Shown here piece after piece: positions 54,181-64,000 of a DNA stretch of 64,000 bases. Origin of the DNA: Agarophyton chilense (lineage: Eukaryota > Rhodophyta > Florideophyceae > Gracilariales > Gracilariaceae); the NCBI GenBank assembly GCA_030374765.1, contig JARGXX010000098.1, positions 1,240,001 to 1,304,000 of the forward strand. Direction: 5' to 3'. The translations under genes were made by a program, and so were the position numbers. Under the pieces are notes generated by a model, which saw only the letters and a list, made by a program, of their open reading frames with translations, had not been told where the DNA came from and did not search any database. Every line of letters begins with the position of its first letter. The stretch's first letter is position 1.

Positions 54181-57100
54181 GGTTGACAAGAACTTCGCCC
54201 GATCTCTACATTTTTGTGCAGAAGGGGATGTAGTCGATCTAAAAGCCGATTGAATGAAATTCGAGATATATGGTATATTTCTTGAATGACTTTTCGCTAA
54301 GGTGTCCGGTTACCGAATCAAATGTGACGTGCTTTCGTGCAATGGTCGGAGTTGTGAAAGATTTCGTGGACATTGTACTAGGGTTTTTAGAGTTTTTGCA
54401 TAGTTGTGCCATGCGGGTCGAAATGGCGTTCCTTCGCTTCGAGCTGAAAAGGAGGCATTGTACAAGTAAGTGAATATTTGACAGAATCGACTCTTTGGAT
54501 TGGGTATACACACAGCGGGCGCATGGTTGTGAAAAAAAGAACATGCTCGTTTTACTGCTGGTGGTGTGGGAGTAGCAGATGCATAGGGCGAATCGATTTG
54601 CAGAGACATCTTTGCGAAAAAAGCAGTAGCTCGGCGGCATAGGCAGAGGCAAAAAGTGAACAGTGCTGGAATGAAATACCAAATTATTTGAAGGCCGCTG
54701 CAAACATTTCAAAATTCTTTAATGGTTTTATGTTTTTGTATATTAGCGTACTTACAACGTCAGTAATCACGGTCCGGCTTGAAAAGCCAAGCGTAAGCTA
54801 ATATCTACCTTTCTTGCAAATTGTAAAGTATTACGGGCACGCTTTTTTTTCACGGCTGTTTAGACAAACCCTTAGCAAGGAGTATTGGATGCTGTTGCAT
54901 GATATTGAGGATGAAATCGAAACTTTCGTTAAATGGCTGCTGTCACCCATGCGAGTAAAAGTAGAATATCGCCGGGTGAAATTTCCTCCAGATTTGCAGC
55001 AAGATCAGTCAGGGCAGCCATAACTATTACAACATCAGGAGACATAACTCGGCGGTCTTTGTTAGTCAGGTTTTTCTCATACGGCATCATTCATATTCTT
55101 CACTTCAATAGACCTTCTTTAGTAATACAGGTCTCTTCTCTCAATTCCAGAGAGAATACGGTTAATTGAGTTCGGCTTGAAGCCATGAATAGCACATGAT
55201 GACGAACTGAAGTACAGGTTTCTCCAGTATGGTGCAACTGGCAATTCGATCGCCGTGGTGAGTTTAATCTTTTAAAAGCACAGATCTAAAGGATTTCTAG
55301 AAATTGTTACCCTTTGCACCATGGTCTACGTGTTGTTTATTTCAATCATTCCAGAAGATGTACGATTGTGAGATATTGTGAAAGATTACCCAAATCTACA
55401 AAGATGATTTTAATGTTAGTTCGAATTGAGTAGCGACATCAATCCGACAGACTCAATTGTCAAACAACCATCAAAAGGGCAACACCAAATACATGTGAAA
55501 GAGCAACATAAAATGAAGCGCAACGAAAGGAAGAGGAGTTATCGAATAAGAATGAAAGAGCAACAATCCGTGAAGCAGTAAAACAACGTGGAGGCAGCAC
55601 GAACACAGCGCAGTAAACGAGTTGTCCTGATTGATAGCGCCTTAGGCTATATCGGTTACCATTCACGCCTGTCCTATTCCCTGCAAAATGAGTGACAGAT
55701 TCAGTTCTTTTAGAGTTATAAGCCCAGGGAACAGCTCTCATTCACAGTCAGACGGTAATGTCAGGGAAACGTCGATGTTTATCACCAAAGCAACCTCAAA
55801 GGTTGGATATAGACAGTCATTACGAATCTGTGTGAAAATGTTTGTTTCGTTTGCAAAGGTGGACAAGAAGGGGAGGGCTATTTGTGTTGAAGCAGGGCAG
55901 TTGATATACCTACGTTGTGATTTGTGATGCTACTGCTATAGAGCTTCTTATGGAACCCGAGGCTGCTAAAACTATTTCGCACAACCGAAATGCAGAAGAT
56001 AAGGAGAACCAGTCAACTATTGAAGCCATAATAGAAACCATCGCGATTGTTTCTCCTACTTAAGTTGTAATGCAATAGTTAGATATGATGACATCGATCC
56101 ACTCTTGTAAGCGAAGAAAGAAAGAGAAAGTATAATCATTTGCGTAAAGGTTCAAAAATACAGTACCGAATTATAAACACAATATTTCTGTGGTTCAAGA
56201 ATCAATTCCGAAACACGTTGCTATTCTTATGCTTCGTACCGCAAAGTTATCATCAGACACGACGAATTCGATCATGTACCAACAACACAGAAAATGGCCC
56301 AACGTATTTTCAATAAGTGGATCAGAAGCGCTCCCGTTTCGTCTTACCCCAAATCTCGATGAAGAAACGCCAACCTCAACAGGAGGAATCGATACTGTGG
56401 CACGTATCTGCGAAATACAGGGCGTACTAATAATTCTAGAACCAGCGCGAGAAGAATACATGCAGGGCTGAGGTCCTGATGAACGTTGGCTAAAATTAAT
56501 AAAATGTTCAGTGAACGTTACGAAAGCAGATTTGAACGCATAACCAATGGCTCTCACTTTTGACTTTACAGAAGCTGACGAGACCCTCATCATTCATCTT
56601 GACGTCAATCAGTATTCTGACACAAGCAATCGTGACAGCATGAACAAAGTTGTCATTGAACGTCCTGAAGATACCGAACCGCGAATAAGTCTGTGTTCTC
56701 GGAATGCTAGTTTAGTGTGCTAGATAGCTACTTTGGAGCGCAAACTCCTGAACATTTTATTGCAATGGCAGTTTGCGCCATTTCACACCAGTTGCGCTGT
56801 AAATAATTCAATTTTTTAGAAAAGTCTTTTCCACCCCCCTAGAACCCACAGTGTAATTCGCAGTTGGATGCTACTTGAATGTTTCTTTTTTGTCCCTCTA
56901 AATTCTCATTTACGAACCTTACCACCATCACCGGTTAGCAACCAATTTGGTTAAAACGCATTTACTTAATCAACCACCTTCCGCCACATCGGAACCCAGA
57001 ACTCATTCGGCATTTGGTCATTGCCTCTCCGGAAACAACATCGCACTAAACTCCTGGTGTTCACTCTCTGTTTCCTTACGCCGCTTGCTCCGGCTTATTG

Positions 57101-58318
57101 AGTCCTCTCCACCTCAGCACTCATTCTTCCCATCCTCCAGAAGCCCCATCGCCCCAACCTCCTCCACCTCCTTCACAACATTCTCCGATTCCCTCTCCCC
57201 CTTCCCCTCACCAGCAATCTTCCTTATCACTCTTCATCTCAAATACACCGCAGTTATCACCCTTTTCTTATTTAAGCTCCCTTCATACCCGCCATCCATC
57301 CTGATTGTGCCCGGTATTAGCTCTCTTGCTCGATTCGGATACTACGCAGTTTACGGAAAGAAAGTCGGTGCAGGTTGTATATATTGGTTACCTCCTCTGA
57401 GAGAGCGTCTGTCAGCGAGACCTCCTGTTCGGACAGTTTGAGAAGATCTGGCCTGAAACCACTTTATTCGCTTGACAAGCTCAAGATGGGACCCCTTTTG
57501 AAGCTTGGGGGGTAGGTCAAGTAGCCCCATTCCTAGTGGCCTCGGGAGGGACCGTGTGGCTCCGCAAGTAAAACTGCGTGTGAATCTAATAGATTGCCTG
57601 TTATTGTTTGAATTAGAAAGAAATAAAAACAAAAGTTGTTTGCTATGCAAGTGGTACGCTCGCCTTCCGTGTGGTAAGTATGGAAGAATCGCAGGCATAA
57701 CTGAATTTCTCGACGAGATTCAGAAGCACACTGTGTAAGTTGTGTTTTAAATGACGTACTCAAGCCCTAGCTAGAGAACTGGTGAGATCTGTCGTGCAAT
57801 AACCTTATTCCCTACAAATGAATGCTAGCCAAAAAAAAGTGATGGCGATAAACACCTAAAGAGCGGATAAAGTTTGTGTTAAAACGTGAACGACATAAAA
57901 TAAAGTTGTCATAAACCGTCTTCTAGAGCAATTTGATCTTCATGTGCTATGATGAAGCTCCTGAGATACTGTTGTCGATTGTGTACTACACGATGCAGGA
58001 AAACAACACACCACCACTAAGATCATTTTGTATCGCACACAATATCTTGTACAGAGCCGGACCTGCACATCGACACAACAAGATCGGAATCTAAAGCAAT
58101 AAATCCAGACAATCAAATGGATTATCAGCAAGTTAGAGAAGGAGACTTCTAAAGCCATCCAATTCGCACTGATGACAGGAGAAATGTTTATCTCCAACTT
58201 TTTCTCTAGATCTTCACTGCTCAGCTCGTTTAAACTTGTTCGAGAATATAGTCTTTCCTTGCTGGGGATTCTAATCTAAGTCGTATCAGAAGAGCTCCTA
58301 ACCGCACACAAAGAACAA
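54181..58318. other. Long region without a recognised gene
   Basis: The longest open frames (54239-54712 minus, 56190-56471 plus, 56947-57441 plus) have no family features. The one at 56947 is a translation of C/T-rich sequence that reads Ser/Pro-rich in every frame. A short run, GAAGCTTGGGGGGTAGG, near 57500 could be a polypurine tract of a lost LTR element. No RNA gene was found. Confidence 0.35.
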
Positions 58319-60480
58319 ATGGAAACACGAGCATTACAGAGACCACTACACGCAGGCTCACGGACAGTAGTAATTTCACGAGTGCTCCCACATGGTAGAG
58401 AATTTTTTTCCACACTATCTCGCAGAGCAGAACAGTGGTTCCAGGACAAATTAATCGATCAAAGGGAACAATACGTCGTTTCAAAAAGAAATAACAGAAA
58501 GAAACCTATGAAAGCCACATATGAGGACGTACAACTGGTACCAAAACACCCGCTCACAGCCGAACATGGGGGTAGGACTTTAGAAAAAGCTATAGGATAT
58601 AAAAAACCTGTTTCGCTATGCATAGGCGCAGGAAAAAGAACAAAAGATGCCGAGAGTGAAGTAGACATACTTCCAACCAATAGAGCCTTACTGGGAGCTC
58701 GAGAAAACAAAGACCCTGGGTATGTTTGAATAGGAAAGAACGCAAGGCATGTAGCTAGAAAAAATAGGGGACGGTTCCCAACTAGAGTGCAGAAAGACAG
58801 ATAGAAAATCCTTGATGAGTTTTTAAATAAGTTGGAAGCAAACAAATTCCATGCCGCAAATAAACCTTTGCGCCACCATGGATACCCAAAAACACATTCG
58901 AAAATGAACAGGACTTCAATTGGGCAGATAAATATACTTCAGTCAAAGAATGAGATATAATGGACAACGCTAATATCATCAAATCACACGTGGTGTACAA
59001 AAAAAAGAAAGCAGTAAAAAAATCGAGATCCAAAGGCAGTAATCGTACCACATGGAAACAAAAACATTTAAAAAGATGATATACGTAATAAATCTGAACC
59101 TGTTCAACTCGCAACGATTCACCCTTTTCTAAGCTTCATAACGTTTCTGGGATTGCGTCTCCCACCATTCGACATCAACGGGACATATTTAGAGAGCGGC
59201 CCGATCGAGCGCAACAACTTTTTTTCTGCCCTTTATGGAAGTGAAGTGGCGGCAGAGGAGGGTTGTAGCTTCTGACGAAGCGAGCGTACGGGATAGTTGA
59301 AGCTCGACGTCAATTTTTCAGGACTCTAGAAGGCTTGATGCTACAATATGGAAACATCGAGAGAGTAAATAGAGTGAGTCAAATATCTACCAGAATAAGA
59401 AACAAGAAGGTCTTGCTGCTAGTCCGAAACCTTACGGATGACTTTCTCGTGGGCGGGAGCCCAATAGTAATAACAAAGTTCATCGAAATCATTAGAACAA
59501 GATTCATAATTCGAAAGTACTTAGTGGATGATGAGATTGTTTACTGCGGCTGTGATATCGAACAAAAAGCAGAGGGTACGATACCAATGTCTATGATTCG
59601 TTACATTTATCGTTTGGAAGAGATATATATTGAAGAAATAAGAACATTAAACGGTTAATTAAAATACAATGACACAGAGACGACACAGTTCAGAACTTCG
59701 GCAGGAACCATTTTTTACATGGGAAACCGTGTAATGCCCCAAACCTCACTGATTGCATCTCTCATGCAAAAAATGTCTCCGGAATTACTGTATAAAACCG
59801 CGAAGAATCCTATCGAGCGGTTACTCAGCTCAGGAAGATAAATCCTGTAGTAGTTTTCCGGATTCCCTTAGAAACAGATGAGGTATGCATTATAACGATG
59901 TTTAACGCCGCGCAATTAAGGAAAGAACGCGACTAAGGACCAACGAGAATAAATCGGGGTTTGAAAATAATTTGTGAGACGAACGTCATGATTCACATTA
60001 TCTCCTGGACGAACCATAAACAACGCAAAGTAAGTTACTCTTCGTTTCGTTTAGAGGTACTTTCTTGAGCTGAAGCGGATGATAGCGGGTTTTATTTGAA
60101 ATCTACTTTTCAGTCTCTGTTTCCAAATTGTGGTAGATTTGAAGGCATAATGTGACATGATCAGTACACTACACGAGGGAGAAGAATATAGCCTACGCCA
60201 TATGATTCAGCGGATTTTGAACAGCTTTGAAGGAAAAATATGGATAGATTCTCGGAATACCCGGAACAGAAACTTAGCTGGTGTAAACACAAAGAAAGGC
60301 ATACAGCTACATTGTGAAAATTGATACTATGCAATTCCGAGAACTGGAAAGATGAATGCGATGCTCCCAAAGCAATCAATAATATCATTTGTTCTTAGAA
60401 GTCAAAGAAATACGTTGACTTGGGGGACTGTGTCAGTGTAGACGTAAGATTACAATTGGGCGCATAGCAAAAAAACTAGA
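58319..60480 (+). pseudogene. Ty1/copia-type RT and RNase H remnant
   Basis: The clearest part is 59335-59658: LTDDFLVGGSPIVITKFIE, then TRFIIRKYLVDDEIVYCGCD, SMIRYIYRLEEIYIEE. This follows the copia RT pattern DDLLIxG, F-x-MxxxG-x-xxFLGxxI, Qxx-YixxIL, with DD retained. Further on SAGTIFYMGNRVMPQTSLIA matches the Y-x-xxxGxLxYLxxxTRPD box. SSFRLEVLS and AEADDSGFYLKSTFQS near 60050 resemble the RNase H start. The 136-codon frame at 58319-58729 may be the polyprotein before RT. Stops and shifts throughout; the LTRs were not found. Confidence 0.55.
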
Positions 60481-60840
60481 TGCGCTAGACAATGTAGATC
60501 TGGTATGAACTAAGACTCGCCTATTCGGGTAAAAGGTCGTTATGGAAATGTATAAGAACAAAATAAAGAAAAGCCTGGAAAGCCGGAGGAGAACGGGAGA
60601 CTGAAAGTTTTGTGCTTATCCCTTCCCGACCATACGGTAGCTGATCTAATTACTTCACATATTGAGTTACGTCTATTTCACTCCCTGATCGCAGACACGC
60701 AACTAAGAGTAAGAAAAAGCTTAGAATTATTGCTCACTTAAACTCTCACTGGGTATCCATATTAATTATTTATACATCACGTAAAAGCTATTTCCAAAAT
60801 GGGTTGTAAATGGCCGAAAAGAACATCAAAAAATTGACGA
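60481..60840. other. Spacer, nothing recognised
   Basis: Between two copia remnants; probably worn element sequence. Confidence 0.3.
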
Positions 60841-62000
60841 TTGTACAAAGTTTGGGCACAATTTGTACTGAATTTGGCGACTTGCGCACCAGCACAGGGC
60901 GCACACGTAGTCGAAACTTTCTTTATAAGGCACCCACAGCCGCTTCACCGTAGATGCCAGTCTCTGGGCATCTGCTTGTCGTCACAGCTTACGCGTTCAG
61001 AATCCACTCCCATCTCTGCAATTTTCTCACTGTTTCTAGGACGGCAAGAGAGATCCGACGAAAAACAAATTCTTCGAGAACTTCTCTAAAACTAGAATCG
61101 TTTCCTACAAGAATCGAACTCTACCAACTGCTATGCTGCCAAACCATCTCTTTCCTTCAGTTTGCTTATCGATTCCCTTTTACAACCAACACTTTTCTAC
61201 ACAAAATCTGTGTTCTGAAAAGATGCTTTGACACAGTACAAGATCCATGTATACAGACCATCCTCTCAACGGTGTCTTGCCTTGACTCTCGAGATGGCCT
61301 AGTTATTTTGAATTCTTACAGAGCAGCTTTCATTCGGTCGGCTTGTGCACTTGCTAAACATGAAGTCATGGCCACTGCTTCCCTCACCAACCACCAATAC
61401 AAACTCGAGACTATCCAAACTGCCTTGAGGGAAATAAAAAATTCCCATTCCCCCCACCCTGAACAAAGCGCACATACCCGTGTACAATGCCCATAACAAG
61501 CTCAGGCCCTTCAACCCTCCACACGCGGATACCCTATCTTACAAATATTTTGCATAAACCTAAACTCCGCTCGCAACCATGGCTGTCCAACGACTCACCT
61601 TCCCTCGTCCCAACCTCTTCATCCCCTATTACTCTTGAATTCTTGACCTGACATCTCCGCATTGGTCATATTAAACCACGGATACTCAACCTCATGGCCA
61701 AGAATAATCTCCTTCCCAATCTTCCTTGGATAATCCGTCATCTACCACCTAAGCTTAGCTGCCCGGTGTGTTTTGAGGCCCAATCCGAACCCAAACCTTA
61801 TCGCCACACCGCACCTTTCCACTCTACTGAGATTCATATCCCATTCTTCACTTGCGGCCCGCTCACACAAACGTCTTGGGAAGGAAACAAGTACGTCCTC
61901 GTGCTCATTGACACTAATTCCCAGTTTTTACCTATCCACTTCCTTTAATCTCGGTCAGAGGCGCTCACCGAACTTTTAGACATTTTGACCTACAATTACG
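60841..62000 (+). pseudogene. Ty1/copia GAG-pre-integrase and integrase start (separate element)
   Basis: Around 61650 the plus strand reads LRIGHIKPRILNLMAKNNLL, then PPKLSCPVCFEAQSEPKPY, the HHCC zinc-binding region of copia integrase. FFTCGPLTQTSWEGNKYVLV then LIDTNSQFLPIHFL-stop-SRSEAL follows, the beginning of the catalytic core. It stops before the second Asp. Because integrase precedes RT in copia, and this piece lies after the RT at 59.3 kb, it belongs to a different copy. The upstream frame 60954-61496 may be the preceding Gag/protease part but has no motif. Confidence 0.55.
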
Positions 62001-62676
62001 TCACACAGAACAAGTATCTTCTTTATCTCTGAAGTCACCCAGAGATATAAATGGTTTCCTGAAAGAAGTCCGGAAGATACGCTGTGGATTTTCAGAGAGT
62101 AGACCATTATTGGACGTCTTAACGATGTCTTTCTGATGTCCGGATGATATGTATTTGATGTCCGAAATGATGAACGCATGATGTCCGAAAACAAATACAT
62201 TATTAAAACGTCGGGTACTACGAATGATACCGAAGAACCAATTCGTTGCGACGAAGTGAAGATTTTAATAATTTCAGTAATACAGTGTTTCCTATTGTGG
62301 TTTTCTATATACCTCATTATCAGGGTGTCGTTTGTTTCTTAGCCTGACCTTTACTTCACGTTTCACAGAGTCGTTTAGCTGAGTGAAAATCGCTGTAGCT
62401 GAAAAAGGACGGCATTCTGCGACATTCTTCGTTCTTCTTGTCGATGCTACCTTTCATGAAGATCAGCTTAAGGTTTCATACGCTTAGGTCTGACCTTACT
62501 CAACTCACAGAATCCTTTGCAAATGATGCAGAGACAGCAGCCTTATTCATTTCATAGTTCGCCTCACCTCACTCAATTGCTCCATCCAGAATATCAGTAG
62601 TTCCGTCGACGTCTAGGTCAATGCCGCATGAATCAATAGTATATCTGTGCCGTCGATGGTCGAAGAACGCAATGAG
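62001..62676. repeat. Spacer with three evenly spaced TGATGTCCG sites
   Basis: TGATGTCCG occurs at 62134-62142, 62156-62164 and 62179-62187, at spacings of 22 and 23 bp (about two helical turns). A related AGTCCGG lies near 62067. No gene is seen in this stretch. Confidence 0.55.
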
Positions 62677-63738
62677 TCAGTCTACCCAGCGAAGGCTCTC
62701 AACAGTTCTTTTTGAGTTCAGAATAGATCCACGACAATGATTCGGTGAAAGTGATACCGATGGTATGCTGGAGACCGCTTCTCTTTTTAAACCGTAAAAC
62801 CAATCAACTCGAACCATTGTATACGTTTTTGAGTATAACAGTTGTTCACCAGGACGGCGATAGAATATCTTCGAAGCCCAAATCTCATCAATGCACCCGT
62901 CCAAAACCATTCCAGAACTTCTGCTAGATTCTATGATTTCTGAACCCCTTCATCTCTTTGGAACTCCCCGGAAGTCCAGCACCACTGGCGCGCCACACGC
63001 ACATCTTTATTCCGCCGTCTATGTTGCTCTGCAAGGCTCTCTATAGTGACCAAAACTTTTTCTAGTCCTAATGAGAGTTTAGAGAATAAATTAGTGCTCA
63101 TTACTTTCAGATCGTAGGATGTGAACGGAAGCTCATTTCAAGCATATTCAAGAATCTGTCTCATACGCTCATTCCCGCCCAGATCCATTGTTTGGCATAT
63201 GATTGTCAAAGATAGATCAAGTTCGGAAATGGCGCCAAGACGTAGCAAAGATTTCTCATCATTGAGCCGAAAACTATTTGACATTTAACGAGTTTCTTGA
63301 GATAAATTAGCCAGAACATGGCATTTCTCGACATCCTAAAGTTTCTCTTCCGTCTCATCAACCATGACTTCGTTTCCGCGACCGATGACATGCTCCCGTG
63401 ATAGATCTCCTCCGAGTTGGCGTAGAGAAAATCGTGATTGAGTCTTGTGAACCAAGTTGGCTTCTGGCCGATAGGTAGATCTTGACATCTCTCCCAAATG
63501 CCCTGCTACACGTTTCAAAATGAGATGTGATTTATTTTCTTAGAGAATCGCACACCCGCAGTATTTCTGGTAGGTCCAAGACGGCGTGAGCTGTCGGGGT
63601 AAGGCAGAATCCAGGGCTTTTATTCTCACAGAACAAATCTATAAAGAGAGAGTGCGCTTCCTGTACGTTGCTTTTCAGTTGTGATATATCATCCTGCTTT
63701 GGAGAGATATTGAACAGGATTCGGGTCGTATGACGCAT
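62677..63738 (-). pseudogene. Probable transposon gene remnant, unassigned
   Basis: From an ATG at 63738 the minus strand reads TAHAVLDLPEILRVCDSL, then after a break SHFETCSRAFGR and VAGHLGEMSRSTYRPEANLV. Much further down DEIWASKIFYRRPGEQLLYS follows (62910-62830). The layout, a conserved H and LP-E-I-R helix, an FE-x-C-N-like turn, a basic linker and a later aromatic strand, recalls the DUF4218-type tail of some large plant and algal transposases. Likeness is weak and the frames are broken. Confidence 0.25.
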
Positions 63739-64000
63739 TGCAGACCATAGGTCGCCTATTCTTCTATCAATTCAATTATCATTGATCAGAACTGGTGTCT
63801 GAAATAGAGCGAGATTCTTATAGTCTTAAGCCTTGCAACTCGAGATGTACTGAAATGGCTCCGGAGGTCTCCCCCAGTTCGCGGGAATACCGTGGTGCCC
63901 ACTTTCCAGTATTTGGTTGATGAGTTCGATCACGTTTACGTCAATTACAGCATACATATTTGTACGAGTCTGGTGCTTGTTCAACTCAAGACTAAGTTGA
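63739..64000. other. Right edge, nothing recognised
   Basis: No feature can be supported in the last 262 bp. Confidence 0.4.

Noticed and set aside
56947..57441. 164-codon Ser/Pro-rich frame
   Set aside because: C/T-rich sequence is open in more than one phase and no motif is present.
61085..61125. tRNA-like B box on the minus strand (GAGTTCGATTC)
   Set aside because: No A box at the right distance and no arms.

Overview
The window is eukaryotic nuclear DNA. One spliceosomal intron is clear (5513-5615, GTATGT...AG), most genes are intronless and tightly packed, and several products are typically eukaryotic: an RHD3/Sey1 GTPase, TAPT1, EFL1, and remnants of GCN1, BRR2, a WBP4-like protein and a plant-type 3-ketoacyl-CoA synthase. 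The pattern is a small dense gene island beside a long transposon-rich stretch, with few introns, plant-like gene remnants, a bacterial-type xanthine phosphoribosyltransferase, and Ty3/chromovirus, Ty1/copia, piggyBac, Harbinger, Tc1 and tyrosine-recombinase elements. This best fits a florideophyte red alga of the Chondrus type. That is an inference, and another alga or protist cannot be excluded.

Layout. (1) 1-5850 is an intact island: RHD3/SEY1 (partial, minus), TAPT1 (plus) and EFL1 (minus, two exons), divergent then convergent, with 51 bp between the TAPT1 and EFL1 stops. (2) 5.9-22.7 kb is a transposon block. It holds the 5' half of a piggyBac-like gene cut off by a decayed Ty3 chromovirus (gag to chromodomain). 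The chromovirus carries a 2.4-kb antisense reading frame before its probable 3' LTR. A copia scrap, a tandem array of about 155-bp units, a tyrosine-recombinase pseudogene and a second, older Ty3 copy follow. (3) 22.7-36 kb is mixed: two intact secreted-protein genes (a jelly-roll-like protein and a 16-cysteine protein), decayed GCN1 and KCS genes, an intact xpt-like gene and an intact Tc1 transposase. (4) 36-50 kb is a graveyard of cellular genes (WD40, BRR2, WBP4-like and unassigned pieces) mixed with Harbinger-type transposases and their DNA-binding partner genes. (5) 50-64 kb holds a piggyBac-like element, another Harbinger gene, copia fragments and faint transposon remnants.

The most unusual signals are the antisense frame inside the chromovirus, and a 16-bp palindrome (GGCCTCATATGAGGCC and variants) that recurs at four loci with a CGTRTAG box on one side at exactly 6 or 11 bp. 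Two spliceosomal gene remnants lie head to head, which suggests an old gene island that decayed in place. Identities rest on reading translations by eye. No database search or alignment was run.
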